Part shown: piece by piece, positions 6,077 through 11,563 of the stretch | How positions within the stretch are numbered: the first letter of the stretch is position 1 | Layout of the letters: each line of letters opens with the position of its first letter | Source of the DNA: Syntrophales bacterium | GTDB taxonomy: Bacteria > Desulfobacterota > Syntrophia > Syntrophales > UBA2210 | DNA: 12,474 nucleotides | Assembly: GCA_030655735.1 (NCBI GenBank) | Contig: JAUSPK010000025.1 | Span: 1-12,474, forward strand | Direction of reading: 5' to 3' | Translations under genes and position numbers: made by a program | The notes under the pieces: generated by a model | The model's input: the letters and a program-made list of their open reading frames with translations, nothing else | Databases searched by the model: none | What the model was told of the DNA's origin: nothing

Positions 6077-6829
6077 CTACCCCCTTTCCCCCTGCGTCTT
6101 CAGTGTGTCCCAATGGCGAGTTACTTCATAGAGGATAATGCCTCCGGCAACGGACACATTCAGGGAATCGAGACTGCCGGTCATCGGAATGGAGATCAGG
6201 ACATCGCATTTTTTTCTGACCAGTGGGCGTATCCCCTTTTCCTCGCTCCCCAGTACGAGCCCTGCATGGTTGCTGTAATCGGGAGAGCTTAGCCCTTCCC
6301 CGCAGCCGGAATCGGCACCGTATATCCAGAAGCCCGATTCTTTCAGTCGGTCGATTGTTCTCGATATGTTTACCACCCTGATAATAGGGAGGTGGAGGGC
6401 TGCTCCTGCCGAGGCCTTGATGACGGAGGGGGTAACGGGTGCGGCTCGATTTTCCGGGATTACCAGGCCGGCCGCGCCGAAGCAGAGAGCCGTCCGTATG
6501 AGCGAGCCGAGGTTTTGAGGGTCGGTAATGCCGTCAAGGATCAAGATCAAACTATTTTTTTGGGAAACGCAACCATCGAGAATTTCATCGATGCCGGCAT
6601 ACCGGTACTCCTCGCATATGCAGATGACGCCCTGATGGTGCTGTGTGCCTGCGATGGCATTCAGGCGCTCCCTGTCTGTAAAGACTACGGGTATCTTTCT
6701 CTGGGAGGCCAGTTTTACTATCTCCCGGATAGCGCCCCGACTTCCATCTTTGATCAGGAAAATCTTCTCTATCCCGCCTCCATCCTTCAGTGTCTCCTCA
6801 ACTGGATGAACGCCGTAGATTACCTGCAT
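6077..6829 (-). CDS. rlmB: TrmH/SpoU-family RNA 2'-O-methyltransferase, RlmB-like
   Basis: RlmB methylates the ribose of a conserved guanosine (G2251 in E. coli numbering) of 23S rRNA using S-adenosylmethionine. The protein has 250 residues, the normal family length. Residues 1 to about 75 are the N-terminal RNA substrate-binding domain (starting YGVHPVEETL). The trefoil-knot catalytic domain follows, with the three SPOUT motifs: motif 1 DPQNLGSLIRTA (103-114, N106 and R112), motif 2 LVLGSEEKGI (191-200), and motif 3 IPMTGSLDSLNVSVA (214-228). The ATG at 6827-6829 has AGAGG 7 bases upstream. It lies 29 bases after pyrF. TrmH paralogues are hard to separate by eye, so the exact rRNA site is less certain than the family. 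Confidence 0.9.
   Translation of the reverse strand: MQVIYGVHPVEETLKDGGGIEKIFLIKDGSRGAIREIVKLASQRKIPVVFTDRERLNAIAGTQHHQGVICICEEYRYAGIDEILDGCVSQKNSLILILDGITDPQNLGSLIRTALCFGAAGLVIPENRAAPVTPSVIKASAGAALHLPIIRVVNISRTIDRLKESGFWIYGADSGCGEGLSSPDYSNHAGLVLGSEEKGIRPLVRKKCDVLISIPMTGSLDSLNVSVAGGIILYEVTRHWDTLKTQGERG
6080..6087 (-). promoter_or_regulatory. Ribosome binding site deciding the pilC start
   Basis: The minus strand reads AAAGGGGG here, 5 bases before the ATG at 6074 and inside the last codons of rlmB. It favours the downstream ATG as the pilC start and suggests translational coupling with rlmB. Confidence 0.5.
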
Positions 6830-6858
6830 TGACTTTCCTCTGGGTAGGAGCTGAAATC

Positions 6859-7611
6859 TTAACGGAGCCCCTGGGATATATCTTCGGTGATGCTGTCCGC
6901 TGTGGCCACGGGATCATCGGCCAGTCGTATGGGCCTGCCAACCACCAGATAATTCGCACCCATGGCGATGGCATCCCTCGGCGTCACTACCCGCTTCTGG
7001 TCGTCACCCGCCACCTTGCTATCCGGTCGTATGCCTGGAGTTACAATAACAAAGTCTTCTCCGCACGCCTTCCGTATGGGAATGACATCCTGCGCCGATG
7101 CCACAACGCCGGGAACCCCCGCGTCCCTGGCCGATACGGCAAGTTTCAGGACGAGTTCCCCGGTGGTGCACTCAAACCCAATATCTTTGATGTCGGAATC
7201 ATTTAAGCTGGTAAGAACGGTTACCGCAAGGAGCACCGGAGGGGTTACCCTCAGGACACGCGCAGTCTTGTTGACTGAATCGACCGCCCGCTCCATCATC
7301 TCCCGCCCCCCAAGCGCGTGTATGTTGAACATAGAAACGCCCAGTTTTACCGCGGCCTGGGATGCCATTGCCACGGTGTTAGGAATGTCATGAAATTTCA
7401 GGTCAAGGAATACGTTCCCGCCCTTCTCCTGTATGCTCGATACAATCCGAGGGCCGAAACGGGTGAATGCCTCCTTCCCTACCTTGAACATCCCCACGTG
7501 ATCCTTCAACAGGTCTGCCCACCTGACAGCTTCGTCTATGTCTTCTCCCAGATCAAGGGCAAATATAAGTTTGTCACGGCCTCTGTTCGGCGTTTGCATT
7601 TTCGACCACAT
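6859..7611 (-). CDS. pyrF: Orotidine 5'-phosphate decarboxylase
   Basis: This enzyme catalyses the last step of UMP synthesis. It is a TIM barrel with the family signature DLKFHDIPNT at residues 70-79, giving the catalytic D70-K72-D75 triad. D20 and K43 occupy the usual substrate and catalytic positions in FALD and FKVG. TPGIRP at 191-196 and VVGRPI at 223-228 (phosphate-binding R226) complete the site. The length of 250 residues is slightly above the usual 230-245. Two starts are possible: ATG at 7611 (MWSKMQ...) or ATG at 7599 (MQTPN...). The second fits family length better, but neither has a good Shine-Dalgarno. Either way the start lies inside rpoZ, with a 26- or 38-base overlap in another frame, so translation is probably coupled to rpoZ. 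Confidence 0.95.
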   Translation of the reverse strand: MWSKMQTPNRGRDKLIFALDLGEDIDEAVRWADLLKDHVGMFKVGKEAFTRFGPRIVSSIQEKGGNVFLDLKFHDIPNTVAMASQAAVKLGVSMFNIHALGGREMMERAVDSVNKTARVLRVTPPVLLAVTVLTSLNDSDIKDIGFECTTGELVLKLAVSARDAGVPGVVASAQDVIPIRKACGEDFVIVTPGIRPDSKVAGDDQKRVVTPRDAIAMGANYLVVGRPIRLADDPVATADSITEDISQGLR

Positions 7612-7861
7612 CCGTGTTGTTTTCTATGAGTTCAACCGGCTCAGCATCTGCCGATGCCGCGTCGAGAAGTTCGGGGTGCATGTATTTCACCTTCCCTTCC
7701 GCTATCTCTCTCAAAGCGGTAACGATTTCCCGATTGTTTTTCTTTGTGCTGAGGGGCTTCGATTTTCTCAGGAGCTGTTTTGTCCTCTGGGTTGTAAGGT
7801 GCGTCAGGGCAAACCTGTTTTTTGCCTTTTCCAGGGAATCCTCTACGGTAACTCGTGCCAT
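7574..7861 (-). CDS. rpoZ: RNA polymerase omega subunit
   Basis: Omega helps fold and assemble the beta-prime subunit of RNA polymerase. The 95 residues begin MARVTVEDSLEKAKNRFAL and contain RTKQLL and the REIVTALREIAEGKV block (about 44-58), which together define the family. The C-terminal 35 residues are acidic and variable, as is common. GGAGGT (plus-strand 7871-7876) lies 9 bases before the ATG and inside the 3' end of gmk. The gap to gmk is only 3 bases. The gmk-rpoZ pairing is conserved across many bacteria. Confidence 0.95.
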   Translation of the reverse strand: MARVTVEDSLEKAKNRFALTHLTTQRTKQLLRKSKPLSTKKNNREIVTALREIAEGKVKYMHPELLDAASADAEPVELIENNTDVVENANAEQRP

Positions 7862-7864
7862 GTG

Positions 7865-8494
7865 TTATATACCTCCGGTTATTCGATAAAAGTCAGCTAT
7901 CCTGCCTTGTAGCCGAGAGGTCCTGTTCTTTTCGGCTATATACACAGATCTCAATATATTTACAGAATCGCTCATTATATCATTAAATACCACATAATCA
8001 TACCATTCATTTTCTCGTATCTCCCCCATGGCTTTGTCGAAGCGCTTCTTTATAATATCGTCCGTTTCCGAACCGCGTTTTTTCAATCTCTCCTTCAGGA
8101 TTTCCACGGATGGAGGCATGATGAAGACGAGGACGGCTGCGGGATATATGGCCTTTACATTACGTGCTCCCTTGGTGTCTATGTCCAGCACGACGTCATA
8201 TCCCTTTCGGGGCATGTCTTCGATATCCTTTTTGAGCGTTCCGTAAAAATGGCCGTAGATCTCTTCCCACTCTGCGAATTCTCCATTCGCTTTTCTCCTT
8301 GTAAAATCTTCGATGGAGATAAAGTGGTAATCCATCCCGTCCTTCTCGCCCTTCCGCGCGGGGCGTGTGGTGCAGGACACGGAGAAGCGTAGATCGGGAA
8401 ATTCAGCCAGGAGCCTTTTGCATAGAGTGGTTTTTCCGGTGCCTGAAGGGGCGGAAATGACCATAAGGAGTCCCTGCGTGTCGGTATGTTTCAT
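7865..8494 (-). CDS. gmk: Guanylate kinase
   Basis: Gmk phosphorylates GMP and dGMP to the diphosphates with ATP. The P-loop APSGTGKT is at residues 15-22 from the chosen start. The GMP-binding region TTRPARKGEKDGMDYHF is at about 42-58. LDIDTKGARNVK follows around 103-114. The 209 residues match the usual length of about 205. The frame also stays open to a TTG at 8548, which would add 18 residues. I prefer the ATG at 8494 because the extra residues are not family-like and the TTG sits inside a perfect hairpin without a Shine-Dalgarno. The ATG has only a weak GGA upstream. The gene follows a 252-bp spacer after yicC and so may have its own promoter, which I could not identify. Confidence 0.95.
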   Translation of the reverse strand: MKHTDTQGLLMVISAPSGTGKTTLCKRLLAEFPDLRFSVSCTTRPARKGEKDGMDYHFISIEDFTRRKANGEFAEWEEIYGHFYGTLKKDIEDMPRKGYDVVLDIDTKGARNVKAIYPAAVLVFIMPPSVEILKERLKKRGSETDDIIKKRFDKAMGEIRENEWYDYVVFNDIMSDSVNILRSVYIAEKNRTSRLQGRIADFYRITGGI

Positions 8495-8538
8495 GCTGTC
8501 CAATCCATGGAGGTTATGTTGCCGTATATTTTTTAGGA

Positions 8539-8563
8539 TCTTCTCCAATTTAGTTGGAGAAGA
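8539..8563. repeat. Perfect 10-bp hairpin in the gmk leader
   Basis: TCTTCTCCAA (8539-8548) and TTGGAGAAGA (8554-8563) are exact reverse complements around the 5-base loop TTTAG. In the gmk mRNA this would form a stable hairpin about 45 bases before the start codon. There is no T-run on the downstream side for gmk transcription, so it is not an intrinsic terminator in that direction. It may be a protein-binding operator or an mRNA-stability element. Confidence 0.55.
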
Positions 8564-8571
8564 GGGTCCAA

Positions 8572-8587
8572 TCCCGACTCGTCGGGA
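8572..8587. repeat. Short perfect palindrome TCCCGACTCGTCGGGA
   Basis: A 7-bp inverted repeat TCCCGAC/GTCGGGA surrounds a two-base centre. It lies in the spacer between yicC and gmk, 8 bases from the gmk-leader hairpin. As RNA it would fold as a 6-bp stem with a 4-base loop. It may be a dispersed intergenic element, but only one copy is in this window. Confidence 0.5.
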
Positions 8588-8596
8588 CAGGGGGCA

Positions 8597-8627
8597 AGGA
8601 TTAATTAAGGACCAATTCCCTAATCCT
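8597..8627. repeat. 7-bp inverted repeat in the yicC-gmk spacer
   Basis: AGGATTA (8597-8603) pairs perfectly with TAATCCT (8621-8627) around a 17-base loop. It is the third inverted repeat in this spacer. It is weak on its own and could be chance in AT-rich sequence. Confidence 0.3.
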
Positions 8628-8655
8628 CAAACTCCTATATCTTTTTTCTTTTCTC

Positions 8656-8689
8656 TCGACCCCTTGATTCCTTGACCCCTTGAACCCTT
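8656..8689. repeat. Tandem 8-bp repeats of the form TTGANNCC
   Basis: Four contiguous units are seen: TCGACCCC, TTGATTCC, TTGACCCC and TTGAACCC, ending with TT. Positions 1, 3-4 and 7-8 are invariant while positions 5-6 vary. A pyrimidine-only stretch (8641-8657) precedes it. The array is non-coding and lies between yicC and gmk. Together with the three inverted repeats it makes up most of a 252-bp gene-free spacer (8495-8746) in an otherwise tightly packed operon. I see no gene in that spacer. Confidence 0.6.
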
Positions 8690-8746
8690 CTGGTAACTAC
8701 AACCAATGGGTAGATGATCCTTCTTTAATAACCTCAAACCCCTGTG

Positions 8747-9631
8747 TTACTCGATATTTTGGACCTGCTCCCTCAGTTTGGCAAGTTCCGTTTTTATCTC
8801 TATGACGATGCCGGATATGGAAAGGTCGTTGCTCTTGGAACCGATCGTATTTATTTCCCTGTGCATTTCCTGCAGCAGAAAATCCATTTTCCTGCCGATG
8901 GCCTCATCGCTGCCCAGCATCTCTCCAAACTGTTTGATGTGACTTTCAAGGCGGACTATCTCTTCGGTGATATCGGTCTTTTCGGCCATTATCGCAACTT
9001 CCTGGATCAGCCTTGATTCGTCGCAGTTCATGCCGTCCGCCAGTTCCTGGATTCGTGCCGAAAGCCTCTCCTGGTAATTTTTGACAACCTCCGGGACTCG
9101 TGCCTTTAATTCCTCTATACAGGTTGTAACTGTGTCGAGACGAGCAGTGAAATCTTCATAGAGGAGCCCTCCTTCAACCTCCTTCATCTGCATGAGGAAA
9201 TCGAGGGAATCGTTTAGTGCCCCTTCTATGACCCCCCATATCTCCTCAGGGGCGATCTCTGTTTCCGACGTATAGATGCCGCCCTTTAGCCTGACAAGGG
9301 TATTCAGAGTTATCTCGTCGGAGAGATTGAACGATTCCTTCAGACTGGTCAGCATGGCATAATAGCTGGTGATGAGGGGGATGTTTGCCTCCAGCTTGTC
9401 TCCACCATTTGCGCCAGGGTCTGAATCTATCCTGACGTTCACCTCAACTCTCCCCCGGGAGATCCGTTCTCCCACTCTCTTCTTGATATTTATCTCCAGG
9501 GCGGTCAGAAAGGTAGGGAGCCGCACGCTGCTTTCAAGGTTTTTGTGGTTGAGGGATTTGATTTCTACGGCCAGTTTTTTCCCCGCAAAGACGGATTCCG
9601 CCCTTCCGTAGCCTGTCATGCTTCGTATCAT
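8747..9631 (-). CDS. yicC: YicC/YloC family endoribonuclease
   Basis: YicC proteins are cytoplasmic endoribonucleases implicated in small-RNA turnover. The family N-terminus MIRSMTGYGRA is present. The C-terminal domain (about residues 210-294) contains the conserved block GRKMDFLLQEMHREINTIGSK (positions 255-275) and ends with the EIKTELAKLREQVQNIE helix. The length of 294 residues is typical (E. coli 287). The start is supported by AGGAG 8 bases before the ATG at 9629-9631. In many genomes yicC is directly followed by remA (DUF370) and then gmk and rpoZ. Here a repeat-rich spacer stands between yicC and gmk, and remA is absent. Confidence 0.94.
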   Translation of the reverse strand: MIRSMTGYGRAESVFAGKKLAVEIKSLNHKNLESSVRLPTFLTALEINIKKRVGERISRGRVEVNVRIDSDPGANGGDKLEANIPLITSYYAMLTSLKESFNLSDEITLNTLVRLKGGIYTSETEIAPEEIWGVIEGALNDSLDFLMQMKEVEGGLLYEDFTARLDTVTTCIEELKARVPEVVKNYQERLSARIQELADGMNCDESRLIQEVAIMAEKTDITEEIVRLESHIKQFGEMLGSDEAIGRKMDFLLQEMHREINTIGSKSNDLSISGIVIEIKTELAKLREQVQNIE

Positions 9632-9698
9632 AGATTTTTCTCCTGGATTGGATGGGGCAACCAGGTGCTCCGTCCTTGCTGTTTGTATTGTTACACCG

Positions 9699-10244
9699 TT
9701 ACGTGATTTTTTGCACTCTTTTCCGGGCCAGTTGTGCGGTATATCTCTCTCGTATATTGTTGAACATCACTATGGTGGCCTCGTCCGCATAATCAGGATA
9801 GCTCCACTCAACCCTCCGGAAGGTATGATTCACGAAGATGAGGGTCAGATCGGCATATATGCCTTCCCTGATATAGGGACGGTGTGTGTAGGCCTTCCCG
9901 GTGGCAAGGATCAGGTGGGCCTGAGACAGATATCCCGGGTCTATATTGACAAGCCGGTTGCCATCACTCACAAATTTTTCTTCCACCCTGTTCGTGAACA
10001 GCTTTATGTCGGGGAGCGTATCGGGGGGCACAAGGGCTTCAAAAGAGATAAAACGCCTGACAAGGGAAGGCCCCAATTCTTTCGCATAATAATCGGTGTA
10101 TGCAAATGGTAGCAAGGCGCTTACGTAGTCAATTCCCCCCAATCTCTCGGACAGGAGTGCTATGGCCTTGTGCAATATGTCCGCGCTCCCGGAGAAGACG
10201 CTGGACACTATCTTTACCGGTTCAGGGAGGGTTGGCCTGCTCAT
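9699..10244 (-). CDS. DUF4416 family protein
   Basis: This 181-residue protein of unknown biochemical function matches DUF4416, a family found mainly in anaerobic, Desulfobacterota-like bacteria. Recognisable parts are PVKIVSSVFSG near the N-terminus, the FAYTDYYAKELGPSLVRRFISF block (47-68), the NIDPGYLSQAHLILATGKAYTHRPYI block (99-124), and GIYADLTLIF followed by WSYPDY (about 127-150). There is no signal peptide or membrane segment, so it is probably cytoplasmic. Its ATG overlaps the TGA of the heptose kinase gene (ATGA at 10241-10244), and AAGG lies a few bases upstream, so the two are translationally coupled. The link to heptose or envelope synthesis is suggested only by this coupling. 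Confidence 0.85.
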   Translation of the reverse strand: MSRPTLPEPVKIVSSVFSGSADILHKAIALLSERLGGIDYVSALLPFAYTDYYAKELGPSLVRRFISFEALVPPDTLPDIKLFTNRVEEKFVSDGNRLVNIDPGYLSQAHLILATGKAYTHRPYIREGIYADLTLIFVNHTFRRVEWSYPDYADEATIVMFNNIRERYTAQLARKRVQKIT

Positions 10245-11227
10245 AGTGCCTTTTTTAATTCATCCCGGTAGACCGGTGCCGTCCCCACCTTGCCGACCGC
10301 GATGCCAGCTGCGTGATTGGCAAGGACAGCGGCCTCCGTGAATGTTGCCCCGGCCGCAACGCAGAGGGCTAAGACCCCTATTACCGTGTCACCTGCGCCC
10401 GTCACATCGAAGACTTCCCTGGCAACGGTGGGAATGTGTGTGACGGCGCCGTTACGTTCAAAGAGGCTCATCCCCGCTTCCCCCATCGTTACCAGAAGGG
10501 ATCCGAAGTCAAAATCCTTCATAAGCGCGGCACCACCCTTTATAAGATCATCCCTGCTTTCAATCTCCCTGCCGAGCGCGCGTTCCGTCTCCTGGTAATT
10601 AGGGGTTATCAGATCGCACCCGCGGTACAGGGAAAAATCGCTCTGTTTGGGATCTATGCACAGGATGATTCCCCGTTTTGTAGTTATCTCACGTATCTCT
10701 CTGACGAGCTGTTCTGAAAAGACCCCCTTATTGTAATCCGAGATGATCACCGCCCCCAGGTCGTCTTCCATGGATTCTATATACGCTATGATCCTCTGAA
10801 GGCTGTCCTGGGTAATCGGGCTCTTGTCCTCCCTGTCAAATCTCACCACCTGCTGGTTGTGCGCGATGACCCTTGTTTTGACTATGGTGGGACGCCCCTG
10901 TTCCACGATGACGCCTGCCGTATCGATATTCATTTCCTGCAGGGTGTCCATCAGCCACGTGCCCATGGTGTCCGACCCGACAATGCCGGAGATGGCAACC
11001 TTCCCTCCCATGGAGAACACGTTGTTTAACACATTGGTACAACCACCCAGAAGGAGATTCTCAGAGGTGACTTTCACCACCGGTACCGGGGCCTCCGGTG
11101 AGATGCGAGATACCTTTCCCCAGATAAACTGGTCGACCATAATATCTCCGACTACCAGTACCTTTGAACGGTGAAAACGGTCGACAATCTCGAGAGCCCT
11201 CTTCTTGCTTATAATGTTTTTCACCAT
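10241..11227 (-). CDS. rfaE1: D-glycero-beta-D-manno-heptose-7-phosphate kinase (RfaE1/HldE kinase domain)
   Basis: This PfkB-family sugar kinase phosphorylates heptose 7-phosphate at C1 in the ADP-heptose pathway for lipopolysaccharide core. Family features are VLVVGDIMVDQFIWGKVSRISPEAPVPVV (23-51), the GG motif GGCTNV (61-66), DPKQSDF (192-198), TPNYQE (208-213), and the anion hole with catalytic base in DVTGAGDTVIG (274-284, D280). At 328 residues it covers only the kinase half of E. coli HldE. The nucleotidyltransferase half (RfaE2) is absent here, as expected for organisms that encode the two activities separately. The GG motif reads GGCTNV rather than the common GGAANV. AAAGG about 7 bases upstream supports the ATG. 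It is the first gene of the leftward array. Confidence 0.92.
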   Translation of the reverse strand: MVKNIISKKRALEIVDRFHRSKVLVVGDIMVDQFIWGKVSRISPEAPVPVVKVTSENLLLGGCTNVLNNVFSMGGKVAISGIVGSDTMGTWLMDTLQEMNIDTAGVIVEQGRPTIVKTRVIAHNQQVVRFDREDKSPITQDSLQRIIAYIESMEDDLGAVIISDYNKGVFSEQLVREIREITTKRGIILCIDPKQSDFSLYRGCDLITPNYQETERALGREIESRDDLIKGGAALMKDFDFGSLLVTMGEAGMSLFERNGAVTHIPTVAREVFDVTGAGDTVIGVLALCVAAGATFTEAAVLANHAAGIAVGKVGTAPVYRDELKKAL

Positions 11228-11307
11228 ACAACGCCTTTCAATACAGTGGAGCAGGGTTGCCGTTTCATCCCGACCCTGATACGTCTACTCTTCCCGAACA
11301 GGCCAGC

Positions 11308-11336
11308 ATGCTATTATTATAGAGTTTTTTTGTCAA
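11308..11336 (-). promoter_or_regulatory. Candidate sigma-70 type promoter for the rfaE1 array
   Basis: The minus strand reads a perfect TTGACA (plus-strand 11331-11336), a 17-base AT-rich spacer and TAGCAT (11308-11313), a 4/6 match to TATAAT. It lies about 80 bases before the rfaE1 start. A TATAAT is also present inside the spacer (11316-11321), but it is only 9 bases from the -35. Confidence 0.5.
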
Positions 11337-11354
11337 TGCTTTTTCTCAAAATCC

Positions 11355-11381
11355 TTGACTAAATGGGGAAAAGGATATAGT
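11355..11381 (+). promoter_or_regulatory. Candidate promoter for lysS
   Basis: TTGACT at 11355-11360 and TATAGT at 11376-11381 are each 5/6 matches to sigma-70 consensus boxes. The spacing is 15 bases, shorter than the ideal 17. Use of this promoter would give a leader of about 175 bases. Confidence 0.35.
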
Positions 11382-11416
11382 TAGGACTGCCTTGCGTTTT
11401 TAATTAATTTCTGTTC

Positions 11417-11431
11417 AAAAAGGGCCTTTTT
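11417..11431. repeat. AAAAAGG/CCTTTTT palindrome in the lysS leader
   Basis: A 7-bp perfect inverted repeat surrounds a single G. The loop is too small for a stable RNA hairpin of full length, so if functional it is more likely a DNA palindrome bound by a protein. It may be chance. Confidence 0.25.
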
Positions 11432-11552
11432 CCGCAACCGCTGTGCCAATCCCTTGATTTTCTTGAACGTGCGGCAAAGTGCTTAATTGTGAATTGGAAG
11501 ATACCCGATCTATATCTCTAAAGAAATCAACTTTTAGATGGGTGCTCATGAA

Positions 11553-11557
11553 AAGGA
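11553..11557 (+). promoter_or_regulatory. Ribosome binding site deciding the lysS start
   Basis: AAGGA lies 6 bases before the ATG at 11564. An alternative ATG at 11557 runs into a stop after four codons, and the one at 11569 is in another frame and stops soon after. The 11564 ATG therefore starts the gene. Confidence 0.55.
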
Positions 11558-11563
11558 TGTCTG

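Larger units (their letters stand above)
11228..11563. other. 336-bp divergent intergenic region between rfaE1 and lysS
   Basis: I see no gene or RNA gene here. The region is AT-rich (about 11310-11420) compared with the flanking genes. It holds one candidate promoter in each direction, a short palindrome at 11417-11431, and a leader of roughly 170 bases before lysS in which I found no strong long-range stem or riboswitch-like core. Confidence 0.6.

Noticed and set aside
6111..6113. Upstream ATG giving pilC 13 extra residues
   Set aside because: It overlaps rlmB by more than 30 bases and lacks the GGGGG ribosome site that precedes the ATG at 6074, where the typical PilC N-terminus begins.
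5452..6138. A 228-codon plus-strand open frame antisense to pilC
   Set aside because: It lies entirely opposite a clear PilC protein, is rich in serine and arginine in the way antisense shadows are, and has no ribosome site or recognisable domain.
8546..8548. TTG start that would lengthen guanylate kinase by 18 residues
   Set aside because: The extension is not family-like, has no Shine-Dalgarno and lies in a 10-bp hairpin arm; the ATG at 8494 gives the normal length.
8572..8587. Possible tRNA remnant, because TCCCGAC and GTCGGGA resemble the ends of the tRNA-Pro gene at 4775
   Set aside because: The resemblance is limited to 7-8 bases of a palindrome; no D, anticodon or T arm is present.
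9618..10112. A 164-codon plus-strand open frame opposite the DUF4416 gene
   Set aside because: It is a shadow of the recognised DUF4416 coding frame, with no family resemblance and no credible start context.
11382..11563. Possible riboswitch or attenuator in the lysS leader
   Set aside because: No conserved lysine-riboswitch or T-box core and no terminator hairpin with a T-run could be seen by eye; only a short palindrome is present.
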